A DNA stretch of 64,000 nucleotides from JAGRKR01 sp041397725 (GCA_041397725.1 JAWKVZ010000001.1:1116001-1180000); one strand, 5' to 3'; shown: positions 1 through 7,717, counted from the stretch's first letter. Numbers and translations: made by a program. Notes: generated by a model not told the origin, from the sequence alone.

Positions 1-85
1 CGATCTCGTGCATGAAGCACGGCGGCGAGGCGAAGCTGCCCGTCTCGACCGGATCGTCATCGCCGCGGCCGCTGTCATGAGTCAT
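1..85 (-). CDS. N-terminal fragment of an unidentified protein, cut by the window edge
   Basis: The first 28 codons of a minus-strand gene whose remainder lies outside the window. The start ATG at 83-85 is preceded by GGGAG at a normal distance. The visible protein is acidic at first (Gly, Asp and Arg rich) and then reads TSPP-like: SPPCFMHEI at the cut end. It could be cotranscribed with the hemerythrin gene just upstream on the same strand. I do not recognise the family from this little sequence. Confidence 0.5.
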   Translation of the reverse strand, partial: MTHDSGRGDDDPVETGSFASPPCFMHEI

Positions 86-156
86 GATCTGCCACTCCCG
101 CAGGTGCTGCGATGAGCAGGTGCATTTCCGCGAGGAGCCGTGTTGTGCGACCTCCG

Positions 157-645
157 CTAGGCATTCGCGCGTCCATCAGGCTCGAACATCGGGAACAGCA
201 CGTCGTTCTCGAGCCGCATGTGCTCCGCGAGGTCGATCATGAATTCATCGAGGCCCGCATAGAGCGCCGTCCAGCTCCGACACGCGTCTTCGGGCAATGC
301 CGGACCACGCGTGATGCGGCGGATTTCGGCAACGTCATGGTCGTGCCCATCATGATCCTCCCGCATCACGGCGATCGGGTGCTCGATGCCGGGACCGCCA
401 CCCTTGCGCATCGCGGGAAAGAGGATCAACTCCTCCTTCTTCATATGCGTCTCCAACTCTCCGATCATCCGGCGAAGTATCTCGGCAAGTCCGTCAGGCG
501 CATCTGCATGGCCAGCATGTGCGCGCTCGACCTTGCTCGCGAGATCGGCAAGCTCCGGCAATTGCCTCCGGTGCTGTGCGTGGTAGCGCTGTTCGATGTA
601 ATGGGTGAGCTCGGTAGCGTCATGGACAGGTGCTGCATCGGCCAT
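157..645 (-). CDS. Hemerythrin-domain protein, short RIC/YtfE-like iron-sulfur repair protein
   Basis: A 162-residue protein matching the C-terminal hemerythrin domain of the RIC family (YtfE, ScdA, NorA), di-iron proteins linked to repair of Fe-S clusters after nitric oxide stress. Expected di-iron ligands are visible: His in YHAQHRRQL, the THMKKEE pair, His in MREDHD, and EHMRLEND near the C-terminus. The ATG at 645 follows a strong AAAGGAGG; a longer frame to 786 has no such signal. The N-terminal ScdA_N domain of full-length RIC proteins (about 70 residues with cysteines) is absent. It is divergent from an NsrR-type gene, which supports an NO role. It could alternatively be a simple hemerythrin oxygen or iron binder. 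Confidence 0.85.
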   Translation of the reverse strand: MADAAPVHDATELTHYIEQRYHAQHRRQLPELADLASKVERAHAGHADAPDGLAEILRRMIGELETHMKKEELILFPAMRKGGGPGIEHPIAVMREDHDGHDHDVAEIRRITRGPALPEDACRSWTALYAGLDEFMIDLAEHMRLENDVLFPMFEPDGRANA

Positions 646-773
646 GAAGGCCTCCTTTCGTGATGGCTGAGGGGATGCGTTGGCCAAGCTCTGAGGCAGG
701 CGCGCAGCCGGCTTGAGCAACCGCCCGCAATGCGTCGCATGGCCCGTCACCAGAACGACCGACGACCGGAGGG

Positions 774-848
774 GGCTCATGCGCATCAGATGCGGCGCCT
801 GCTCGCAGATCCGTCGTCGATGCGATTTCAGAGCGGCTCATGCGCATC
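774..848. repeat. Two direct copies of GGCTCATGCGCATC
   Basis: The 14-base sequence occurs at 774-787 and 835-848 in the divergent intergenic region between the hemerythrin gene and the NsrR-type gene. Its core ATGCGCAT is self-complementary, so each copy is a possible protein-binding site. No other exact copy was noticed in the region. Confidence 0.5.
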
Positions 849-860
849 CTCAATTCGGTA

Positions 861-889
861 TTGTCGATGCGAATTATGATCGGCATAAT
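861..889 (+). promoter_or_regulatory. Promoter of the NsrR-type gene with an overlapping inverted repeat
   Basis: TTGTCG at 861-866 and CATAAT at 884-889 are 17 bases apart, a good sigma-70 layout. A perfect inverted repeat ATTATG-N5-CATAAT covers 873-889, lying over the -10 element, 33 bases before the start of the Rrf2-type repressor at 923. The position suggests autorepression. The repeat does not copy the enterobacterial NsrR consensus, so the regulator is inferred from position only. Confidence 0.5.
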
Positions 890-922
890 AGACATTAGCA
901 ATACCTATTCGGACCTGCAGCC

Positions 923-1390
923 ATGCGACTGACAGCCTTCACCGACTTCGCGCTCCGCGCGCTCATGCGGCTCGCCGGCGAGCCCGGGCGCACCTTCACC
1001 ACGGACGAGATCGCGCGGGAGTTTCAGATCTCGCGCAATCACCTGACCAAGGTCGTGCGCGAGCTGGCGGAGGGCGGTTTCGTTGCGACGCATCGCGGCG
1101 CCGGCGGCGGCATCAAGCTCGCTCGCCCGGCCGAGACGATAACCCTTGGCGAAGTCGTCCGGCTGCTCGAGGCACGCCACGCGATGGTCGAATGCTTCCG
1201 TGCAGACGGCGGCAGTTGTGTCCTGACGCCATGCTGCCGCCTGAAGAGCAAGCTGGTCCGCGCGGCCGGCGCCTTCATCGCCGAGCTCGATCGGACGACA
1301 CTCGCCGAATGTGCCTATGCCGCGCCGGCCGGGAGCGCCTCACGCGCTGCGGCCATCAAGCCCTTTCGTCGTGCGACACGAGGAAAATGA
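923..1390 (+). CDS. nsrR: Rrf2-family transcriptional repressor, NsrR-type (nitric oxide sensor)
   Basis: A 155-residue Rrf2 protein with an N-terminal winged helix (residues 1-80; MRLTAFTDFALRALMRLA is typical) and a C-terminal cysteine cluster that in NsrR binds an NO-sensitive Fe-S cluster. The cysteines read C-x7-C-x5-C with an extra Cys before the last (VLTPCCRL); the last two match NsrR spacing, while the first gap is longer than in E. coli. It is divergent from a hemerythrin repair protein, a classic NsrR target. Loss of the cluster by NO would relieve repression. IscR is less likely given the context and cysteine spacing. Confidence 0.85.
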   Translation: MRLTAFTDFALRALMRLAGEPGRTFTTDEIAREFQISRNHLTKVVRELAEGGFVATHRGAGGGIKLARPAETITLGEVVRLLEARHAMVECFRADGGSCVLTPCCRLKSKLVRAAGAFIAELDRTTLAECAYAAPAGSASRAAAIKPFRRATRGK

Positions 1391-1408
1391 ACCGGATGGA
1401 CGACGACA

Positions 1409-1900
1409 ATGAGTGTCACGGCCAGCAGCAAGGGAGTGCCAAAGACGATGCCGGCCCTCACACTCGATGGCCTTGGCGACACGATTGTCGCCGCCGCACC
1501 CGACGCCATCCTGCACACCGACCGGGATGGCATCATCCGGCTGTGGAATGCCGGATGCGAACGAATATTCGGTTTCCCGGCTGCCGAGGCGCTTGGGCAA
1601 CCACTCGATATCATCATCCCCGAAAACCTCCGTGCCCGTCATCACGAAGGTCATGGCGAGACAATGCGAAGCGGCCACACCAAGTACGGCAGCGGCGACC
1701 TTCTGTCCGTGCCGGCGCTACGCAAGGACGGCACGCGCATATCCGTGGAGTTCTGCATCATCCCGTTCCGCGACGCGAGAGGGGCGATCACGGGGCTGGC
1801 CGCCATCATGCGCGACGTGACCAGACGCTTCGACGAGTTGAAGGCCCTGCGCAAGCAACTGGCCGCACATGCAGGGCAGCGCGATAATCCGCCATCATGA
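1409..1900 (+). CDS. Single-domain PAS sensor protein
   Basis: A 163-residue protein that is essentially one PAS domain (about residues 25-138): the core DAILHTDRDGIIRLWNAGCE and the C-terminal ITGLAAIMRDVTRR are typical. No kinase, cyclase or HTH output domain is attached. It begins 18 bases after nsrR and is probably cotranscribed, so a haem- or flavin-based gas or redox sensing role is an inference. An ATG at 1448 preceded by GGGAG is an alternative start. Its stop overlaps an ATG (ATGA, 1897-1900) that opens only a 23-codon frame, suggesting that a translationally coupled partner gene was once present. Confidence 0.75.
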   Translation: MSVTASSKGVPKTMPALTLDGLGDTIVAAAPDAILHTDRDGIIRLWNAGCERIFGFPAAEALGQPLDIIIPENLRARHHEGHGETMRSGHTKYGSGDLLSVPALRKDGTRISVEFCIIPFRDARGAITGLAAIMRDVTRRFDELKALRKQLAAHAGQRDNPPS

Positions 1901-1968
1901 CTACGCCAATCGAAGACGACATGCGCTCCATCGCGGCAATCGAACGCTCCCGTCGCTGGCCGCGCTGA
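1897..1968 (+). pseudogene. Possible truncated start of a gene coupled to the PAS gene
   Basis: ATG at 1897 overlaps the PAS stop as ATGA, the usual arrangement for coupled genes. The frame reads MTTPIEDDMRSIAAIERSRR and closes at a TGA after 23 codons. An IS3-family remnant begins about 240 bases downstream. I read this as the surviving 5' end of a partner gene, but it may be chance. Confidence 0.3.
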
Positions 1969-2204
1969 CGTCTGTCGGATGGAAATCGTTGAGTGAGTGC
2001 GTGCTGATGCTTATGCGCTTTCGCTCGTTGGCTTCGCCTTTTCCGTGGTGGGCCACTGTCTGTGGTGGGCGTCGATGACGAAGGGGTGGCTGTGCACGAT
2101 CGGCCCATGACGATGGACACCCTCGCGTCCGCTGTCGGCAAATGTGCGTCGTCGTGGACCATGCTGTGCTGGTGCCAGAACTCCTCGTGAGTGTGCTGCA
2201 GGAC
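1969..2204. other. Decayed sequence between the PAS gene and the IS remnant
   Basis: No frame here resembles a known protein, no SD-preceded start was found, and the overlapping frames on both strands look like noise. It probably represents decayed coding sequence or element flank. Confidence 0.4.
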
Positions 2205-2690
2205 AGCCGGGTCCTGCGACTTCGTCGAAGACCGTACCCACGATGGCCGGAAATGCCGCATGCTCAACATCATCGACGAGTGCACGCACGAATGTCTGGC
2301 GATCCGGGTGGCACGGCGACTGAGGTCGACCGATGTCATCGACGTACCGTCCGACCTGTTCATCCTGCGCGGCGTGCCCGGCCATATCCGCTCGGACCAT
2401 GGGCCTGGATTGATCGCTCGATCTGTGCAGGCGTGGCGCGCGGCAGTCGGTGCCAAGACCGCCTATCGCGCCGGGCTCACCCTGGGAGTACGGCTTCATC
2501 GAGCCGTTCAATGCCCACCTCAGGGATGAACTCATGAACCGCGAGATCTTCTGCTCGCTCAAGGAGGCGCAGATCATCATCGAGAGCTGGAGGCAGCATT
2601 ACAATCGGTCCCGCCCGCATTCCGAGCTTGCCATCGCTCACCGATCCAATACCGTCCGCCAATCGGCTGACGCGACCGGCAGAGCAGAAG
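2205..2690 (+). pseudogene. IS3-family transposase (orfB) remnant, frameshifted and truncated
   Basis: The C-terminal half of an IS3-type DDE integrase is recognisable in two frames. The first carries CDFVEDRTHDGRKCRMLNII and HIRSDHGPG; the second carries SPWEYGFIEPFNAHLRDEL and IIIESWRQHYN. A frameshift falls near 2465-2475, and the N-terminal part and orfA are missing. The usual catalytic-region triplet SDNGPE reads SDHGPG, so it could not be active even without the frameshift. No terminal inverted repeats were found. The second frame runs in-phase into the next gene. Confidence 0.85.
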
Positions 2691-2692
2691 GG

Positions 2693-3088
2693 ATGAACCT
2701 CGTGCGATACATCACGCTGCTTGCCGTGATCGGCGTCCTGCTCCTGCAATGGACCAACTCGATTCCACTGGCGAGCGTCGGCGGGTCGCTGACAATAGCG
2801 ATGGCTTTTTTCGCCGCCGCACTTGTTGTGGGGATCCACGAGGCATGGACGAGGAGCCGAGGCGTGATTGGCTGGATCGTGAACATCGTAGTCTCTTTGG
2901 TCGGAGCATTCGTGGCCGCCCAGATTGGCGGCATGACCATCGTGATGATACTCAGCCGCGTCGCCAATTTGGACGGGTCGCTCGCGAAAACGGGGGGAGC
3001 CGCGATGTCTGTAGCGCTCACCGGCGGAATGGTCGCTACCATTTTCGGATCATGGATTGCATTGCAGATCGTGAACAGGTGGCGGTGA
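2693..3088 (+). CDS. Small integral membrane protein of unknown function
   Basis: A protein of about 131 residues with three to four hydrophobic segments (TLLAVIGVLLLQW, TIAMAFFAAALVVGI, VIGWIVNIVVSLVGAFVAA, and a C-terminal segment ending IFGSWIALQIVNRWR). The frame is open upstream into the IS remnant, so a 212-codon fusion exists on paper; the protein's own start is either ATG at 2693, with AGAAGGG very close, or GTG at 2702, with that SD at a better distance. I do not recognise the family. Its native promoter may have been replaced by the inserted element. Confidence 0.5.
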   Translation: MNLVRYITLLAVIGVLLLQWTNSIPLASVGGSLTIAMAFFAAALVVGIHEAWTRSRGVIGWIVNIVVSLVGAFVAAQIGGMTIVMILSRVANLDGSLAKTGGAAMSVALTGGMVATIFGSWIALQIVNRWR

Positions 3089-3465
3089 GTTCCCTCTGAA
3101 CACCAATTGCGCGGGCGCCTCGCCGTGCCGTGGAGGCGGGCCGGCCTCAGCATTGACCTCGATCGGCATGAACAGCCCGTCGGTCACCGACGTGACGCCC
3201 TCAAGACCGGACCACAATGGTCCGCCGCTCGGCATCGACCAATACCAATCGAATGAGGTCGGCACATGGGATCAAGCCCCGGCCCGTCGGGTGAGGAACG
3301 CCCGGGATCCGAAGGCGGACCTCGCTGCGACCTATCGCCCCTATAGCCGGCACCTCCAAGCCTAGCCCCCCACGAACACCTACCATTCCTCAGGAATGTG
3401 GTCGCCAATAGGTCGCTAGGCCGTCTCTCTTGGATTTGTGCAAGGCTCTAAGCCATTGATTTTAA
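3089..3465. other. Gene-poor stretch next to tRNA-His
   Basis: 377 bases with no convincing gene. A 70-codon frame at 3153-3365 (TTG start, or ATG at 3168) contains DHNGPPL, reminiscent of small hypothetical proteins in rhizobial mobile regions, but it lacks a ribosome binding site. A short inverted repeat, CATTCCT-c-AGGAATG, lies at 3384-3398. The 3' end of the tRNA faces this stretch, a common integration point, yet no repeat of the tRNA end was found. Confidence 0.4.
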
Positions 3466-3542
3466 TGGTACCGCCTCCCCGGATCGAACGGGGGACCTCT
3501 AGATCCACAATCTAGCGCTCTAACCATCTGAGCTAAGGCGGC
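3466..3542 (-). tRNA. tRNA-His (anticodon GTG), CCA encoded
   Basis: A full cloverleaf can be drawn. Acceptor strands GCCGCCT and AGGCGGT pair, the anticodon loop TTGTGGA gives GTG, the T arm is CCCCG-TTCGATC-CGGGG, and the gene ends ACCA. The discriminator is A73 and the first pair is G1:U72 with no encoded G-1 partner. This is the known alphaproteobacterial departure from the universal G-1:C73 histidine identity, and is good evidence for the class of the host. Confidence 0.95.
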
Positions 3543-3773
3543 ACATCAGCGTGCGGCGCGGGAGTTGCGCGCGGCTCCGTCGCTGGAGCCAGGCACGCCA
3601 AACACCCCTCCGAGGCCCGTGGACCCCGGATGTCGGCGCTCGCGCGTGGCGCGTAACATAGTCGGCTTCCGCCCGCCCGCCAAGGGAGAAGTGGTGCACG
3701 AACCGCGGGCCGTGCCGGCGGGGCTCGTGCGCCTGGACGAGCAGCAACCGGATCGACGGGCGCTCCTCGGGCG

Positions 3774-4145
3774 TCAGGGCTTCTTTTGAGCTTTCTGGGC
3801 GGCCTCCGCCATCAGCTTGTTGAGTTCCTGGGCCTGGCGGGTCAGCGTCTCCATCTGGCGCCGCGCAAAGCGCTGCTGGATCTCGACGTACTCCTTGAGG
3901 TCGCGCGCGCGCGCCAGATCGCTGGCGAAGCCGAAGCTGGCGTCGACGTTCTCCTCGGCATACTTCAGCGCGCGGCCCTGCATCTCGCGCGCGCCGGAGG
4001 CGAAGGCGTCCGACGACTGGGCCACCATGTCCTGGGCCTTGCGCGCCATGTCGAGGAACTGCGAATAGGCGGAACGCGCCTGCTCGACATTGCGCTCGGC
4101 AAGCTCGCGGATGGGATCGGGAATCTCGAATTGCTTGTCCGACAC
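3774..4145 (-). CDS. Phasin family protein
   Basis: A 123-residue, almost wholly helical, soluble protein of the phasin_2 type: an FEIPDPIRELAERNVEQAR opening, then long amphipathic helices, ending in a Lys-rich tail. Phasins coat polyhydroxyalkanoate granules and may act as chaperones; several alphaproteobacteria carry extra copies with other roles. The start is GTG at 4145, fixed by a very strong AAGGAGGTG just upstream. No PHA synthase or depolymerase gene is nearby, so the granule role is from family knowledge only. It stands alone, with tRNA-His downstream on the same strand. Confidence 0.85.
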   Translation of the reverse strand: MSDKQFEIPDPIRELAERNVEQARSAYSQFLDMARKAQDMVAQSSDAFASGAREMQGRALKYAEENVDASFGFASDLARARDLKEYVEIQQRFARRQMETLTRQAQELNKLMAEAAQKAQKKP

Positions 4146-4478
4146 TGAACACCTCCTTGAACCGGGTCATGAACAGCCGCCGGTCACGCGCGCGGCCGGC
4201 AGGATCAGCTCCGCAAGGAGGGCGCCGCACGCCTCCCCCGGCGGAGGCGCATGATATCGCATCCGCGCCCGTCTGGCGATGCGATCGGGCGCGCGCCGGC
4301 GGCCGATCAACTGTGCTCTCCAGCCATCACGTGTCCGCGAGACGTTGTTTTTCTCGAACGCGGTTCGATTACGTTAGGGACGCTTCACCCACACGGTGCG
4401 GACAGTTCATCAGTCCTCGCTGGCGGCCCGCTCGCGGTCGCGTTCCGTTTCAACCTCGGCGAACAGGGAACATCGTCC
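4146..4478. promoter_or_regulatory. Divergent intergenic region of phasin and DUF547 genes
   Basis: 333 bases without a gene, holding the promoters of both neighbours. The clearest element is a perfect inverted repeat TCGAAC-gcg-GTTCGA at 4354-4368, about 110 bases before the DUF547 start and just after TTGTTT at 4345. The spacing does not fit the alphaproteobacterial LexA box. No binding protein can be named. Confidence 0.35.
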
Positions 4479-5339
4479 ATGTCCACTGCCCAGCATCGTT
4501 CTACGCGTCGGCGTTTCGCGGCTCTGGTCGCCTCCATTGCCGTGGCGCTCGGCGCCGCCTCGAGCGGAGCGACTGCGGCCGGTATCGAGGAGACCTTCAA
4601 GCGGCATGCGCCGGTCTCCAAGGTCACGGTTGATCATGCGCCCTTCGACATGATCCTCAAAACCTACGTGGTGCCCGGCAAGGACGGCCTCAATCGCGTG
4701 GCCTACGCGCGCCTCAAGGCCAAGGGTCAGGCCGCGCTCAGGGCCTACATCCGCAGTCTCGAGAAGGTCGACGTCACCAAGCTCGCCCGCAAGGAGCAGT
4801 TCGCCTTCTGGGCCAATCTCTACAACGCGCGCACCCTCGACATCGTTGTCGAGAAGTACCCGGTGGCCTCGATCAAGGATATCAACCTCGGCGGCAGCCT
4901 GCTCACCATCGTCACCGGAGGTCCCTGGAAGGCGAAGGTGGTCAAGGTAAACGGCCTGGCGCTCAGCCTCGACGACATCGAGCACGTCATTCTGCGCGGT
5001 CTCTTCAAGGACCCGCGCGTGCATTACGCCGTCAACTGCGCCTCCGTCGGTTGCCCGAACCTGCTGACGGAGGCCTTCACTGGCGCCAAGCTCGAAGCAC
5101 AGCTCGATGCCGGCGCGCGTGCCTACGTCAACCATCCCCGCGGCATCAAGGTGGTCGGCGGCAAGGTCGTCGCATCCAGCATCTACAAGTGGTTCATCAA
5201 GGATTTCGGCGGCACGGAAGCCGGCGTCCTGGCCCATGTCCGCAAGTACGCTGCGCCCCAACTGGCCGACCGCTTGAAGGGCAAGTCGAGCGTTAGCGAG
5301 TACGCCTATGACTGGAGCCTCAACGATGCGAAGCTCTGA
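4479..5339 (+). CDS. Exported DUF547 domain protein
   Basis: A 286-residue protein with a signal peptide (residues 1-34) carrying a twin-arginine-like stretch, STRRRFAAL, so export may be by Tat. The rest is a DUF547 domain: KEQFAFWANLYNARTLDIV and VHYAVNCASVGCPNL are characteristic, the latter with paired cysteines. DUF547 proteins have a cysteine-peptidase or transglutaminase-like fold by remote similarity, but no established reaction. ATG at 4479 was chosen because the signal peptide begins there and AGGGAA lies upstream; a longer frame to 4251 looks non-coding. It overlaps or abuts the TVP38 gene, suggesting a shared transcript and function. Confidence 0.8.
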   Translation: MSTAQHRSTRRRFAALVASIAVALGAASSGATAAGIEETFKRHAPVSKVTVDHAPFDMILKTYVVPGKDGLNRVAYARLKAKGQAALRAYIRSLEKVDVTKLARKEQFAFWANLYNARTLDIVVEKYPVASIKDINLGGSLLTIVTGGPWKAKVVKVNGLALSLDDIEHVILRGLFKDPRVHYAVNCASVGCPNLLTEAFTGAKLEAQLDAGARAYVNHPRGIKVVGGKVVASSIYKWFIKDFGGTEAGVLAHVRKYAAPQLADRLKGKSSVSEYAYDWSLNDAKL

Positions 5340-6183
5340 AAGCGGCAACGCGCCGTCGCTGGGGCAGAGAGCGGCCTTGGCAGCGACGCGGGAGCAGGGA
5401 AAATGGGGAGGGCTGTTCGCCATGTTCAAACGTTACCTGCCGCTCTTGCTGATCGTCGCGGCGATGGCACTGGTGTTCGCGATGGGGTGGCACAAGCACC
5501 TCACGCTCGAGAACCTCTATGACAATCGCGAGGCCCTCAAGGGGTTCATCGCCCGCAACATCGTGCTCTCGGTTCTGGTCTATATGGCCATCTACATCGT
5601 CGCCGTGGCGCTCTCGCTGCCGGGCGGCCTGCTTCTCACGGTGACGGGCGGCTTTCTGTTCGGCTGGATGATTGGCGCCCCCGCCACCATCGTCGCGGCG
5701 ACGATCGGCGCGACGCTGATCTTTCTGATCGCCAAAACGTCGCTTGGAGAGGCGCTGGCCGAGCGCGCGGGGCCGTGGGTCGGAAAGCTCCGGGCCGGGT
5801 TCCAGGAGAATGCGTTGAGCTATCTGCTGTTCCTGCGCCTCGTTCCCGCCTTTCCGTTCTTCGTGGTCAACCTGGCGCCGGCTCTGCTCGGCGTCCGGCT
5901 CAGGACCTATGTGGTGGGCACCTTGATCGGCATCATTCCGGGCACCACGGCGTTCAGCTTCGCCGGCTCCGGCCTCGACAGCGTCTTTGCTGCGCAGGGC
6001 AAAACCTACGAAGCGTGCAAGGCCAAGCTGGCGGCGGGCGAGCGGGTCGTGTGCAAACTCGATGTCAGCCTTGGCGCCCTGGTGACACGCGAGCTGATCA
6101 TCGCCTTTGCGCTGCTCGGGGTCGTCGCTCTCATACCTGTGCTCTACAAGAGGTTCGGCCGGGGCGGACCGGCCAGCCCCTGA
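5326..6183 (+). CDS. TVP38/TMEM64 (DedA/VTT-type) membrane protein
   Basis: About 285 residues with five to six membrane segments and the VTT-domain core: LSLPGGLLLTVTGGFLFGW, then a re-entrant LRLVPAFPFFVVNLAPALLG, then GTLIGIIPGTTAFSF. Family members act in lipid scrambling or transport at membranes and in stress resistance; the substrate here is unknown. It starts inside the end of the DUF547 gene (ATG at 5326, GGAG upstream), with ATG at 5422 behind GGGGAGGG as an alternative. A disulfide oxidoreductase follows after 87 bases. In some bacteria these two domains are fused, which supports a functional link. Confidence 0.85.
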   Translation: MRSSESGNAPSLGQRAALAATREQGKWGGLFAMFKRYLPLLLIVAAMALVFAMGWHKHLTLENLYDNREALKGFIARNIVLSVLVYMAIYIVAVALSLPGGLLLTVTGGFLFGWMIGAPATIVAATIGATLIFLIAKTSLGEALAERAGPWVGKLRAGFQENALSYLLFLRLVPAFPFFVVNLAPALLGVRLRTYVVGTLIGIIPGTTAFSFAGSGLDSVFAAQGKTYEACKAKLAAGERVVCKLDVSLGALVTRELIIAFALLGVVALIPVLYKRFGRGGPASP

Positions 6184-6270
6184 GGAGTGCGAAGGCAAGA
6201 ATGCGTGGCGCGGGCGGCAAGGCGCGCTGTCGCGAGTGACGGAACAACTGCAGAGTCATAAGAGGGCGAT

Positions 6271-7695
6271 ATGTCAGAGCAACTCACTCCAGATCTATGC
6301 GTGATCGGCGCCGGCTCCGGCGGGTTATCCGTGGCGGCGGCGGCGGCCCAGCTCGGGGTGAGCGTGGTGCTGATCGAGAAGCACAAGATGGGCGGCGACT
6401 GCCTGAACTACGGCTGCGTCCCGTCGAAGGCGCTGATCGCGGCGGGCCGGCGGGCGCAGCAGATGCGCACGGCCAAGCCCTTCGGCATCATCCCGACGAG
6501 CCCCAGCATCAACCACAAGGCCGTGCACGACCACGTCAAGGAAGTGATCGCGGCCATCGCGGTCAACGACTCCGTCGAGCGCTTCACCGGTCTCGGTGTC
6601 AAGGTCGTGCTGGCGCCAGCACGCTTCGTCGACAAGACCACGGTGTCGGCTGGCGACTACATGATCCGCGCGCGGCGCTTCGTCATCGCCACGGGCTCAT
6701 CGCCGGCCGTGCCGCCGATCCCGGGCCTCGACAGCGTTCCCTATTTCACCAACGAGACGGTTTTCGACAACGAGGAGAAACTCGACCGCCTCATCGTGAT
6801 CGGCGGCGGCCCTATCGGCATGGAGCTGGCGCAGGCGCACGCTCGGCTCGGCAGCCGCGTCACGGTGCTCGAGGCCATGAAGGCGCTGGGCAAGGACGAT
6901 CCCGAGCTGACGGAGGTCGTGCTGAAGCACCTGCGCGAGGAAGGGCTCGAAATCCGCGAGGCGACGAAGGTCCAACGCATCGAGCCCGGCGAGCAGGGCG
7001 TGCGTGTGACCGTCTCGGTCGATGGCCGGGAGGAACTTGTCGAGGGCTCGCATCTGCTGGTGGCGACGGGTCGCCGCCCGAACCTCGCCGACCTCAATCT
7101 CGACGCTGCCGGCATCAAACATGAGCGCGGCGGCATCATCGTCGACAAGGGGCTCTGCACCTCCAACAGCAAGGTGTTCGCCATCGGCGACGTCACGGGT
7201 GGGCTTCAATTCACGCACGTGGCGAACTATCATGCCGGCATCGTTCTGCGGCGCGCGCTGTTCCGGCTGCCGGCGAAGGTGAACAACGACATCGTGCCGT
7301 GGGTCACCTATACAGAGCCGGAGCTGGCGCATGTGGGGTTGACGGAAGACGAGGCGAAGAAGCGTCACGGCCGCATCAAGGTTCTGCGCTGGCCGTATCA
7401 CGAGAACGACAGGGCGCAGGCCGAGCGCGTCACCGAGGGGTTTGTCAAGGTCGTGCTGAGCCCGAAGGGCAAGATCCTCGGGGCCAGCATCGTCGGGGAG
7501 CATGCGGGCGAACTCATCCAGATGTGGTGTCTGGCCGTATCTCAGGGATTGAACATCAAGGCCATGACGAGTTGGATCTCGCCATATCCAACGTTGACGG
7601 AGATCAACAAGCGGGCCGCGGTCTCCCATCTTGCCGCAATGGCGCAGAACCCGTGGGCCCGCTGGATCGTCGACAGGCTGGCGAAGCTCGGCTGA
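6271..7695 (+). CDS. FAD-dependent pyridine nucleotide-disulfide oxidoreductase, mercuric reductase-like
   Basis: A 474-residue class I oxidoreductase: N-terminal FAD-binding VIGAGSGGLSVAAAAAQLG, redox-active disulfide GGDCLNYGCVPSK, NAD(P)-binding VIGGGPIGMELAQAHARLG, second FAD motif FAIGDVTGG, and a C-terminal dimer domain. It resembles MerA and dihydrolipoamide dehydrogenase, but lacks a heavy-metal-associated N-domain, and the C-terminus lacks the vicinal cysteines MerA needs, so mercury reduction is unlikely. The usual HxxxxE pair of lipoamide dehydrogenase near the C-terminus is replaced (ISPYPTLTE). Its position after TVP38 and DUF547 genes suggests a membrane-linked redox role. Confidence 0.85.
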   Translation: MSEQLTPDLCVIGAGSGGLSVAAAAAQLGVSVVLIEKHKMGGDCLNYGCVPSKALIAAGRRAQQMRTAKPFGIIPTSPSINHKAVHDHVKEVIAAIAVNDSVERFTGLGVKVVLAPARFVDKTTVSAGDYMIRARRFVIATGSSPAVPPIPGLDSVPYFTNETVFDNEEKLDRLIVIGGGPIGMELAQAHARLGSRVTVLEAMKALGKDDPELTEVVLKHLREEGLEIREATKVQRIEPGEQGVRVTVSVDGREELVEGSHLLVATGRRPNLADLNLDAAGIKHERGGIIVDKGLCTSNSKVFAIGDVTGGLQFTHVANYHAGIVLRRALFRLPAKVNNDIVPWVTYTEPELAHVGLTEDEAKKRHGRIKVLRWPYHENDRAQAERVTEGFVKVVLSPKGKILGASIVGEHAGELIQMWCLAVSQGLNIKAMTSWISPYPTLTEINKRAAVSHLAAMAQNPWARWIVDRLAKLG

Positions 7696-7717
7696 GCAGC
7701 GGCCGGAGGAGTAGGAT

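Noticed and set aside
3089..3465. Attachment-site repeat of tRNA-His marking an island end
   Set aside because: No second copy of the tRNA 3' sequence was found in the window.
4354..4368. LexA (SOS) box
   Set aside because: The repeat is GAAC-N3-GTTC; the alphaproteobacterial LexA site is a direct repeat GTTC-N7-GTTC, and no SOS gene follows.
6271..7695. Mercuric reductase (merA)
   Set aside because: No heavy-metal-associated domain, no C-terminal cysteine pair, and no other mer gene nearby.
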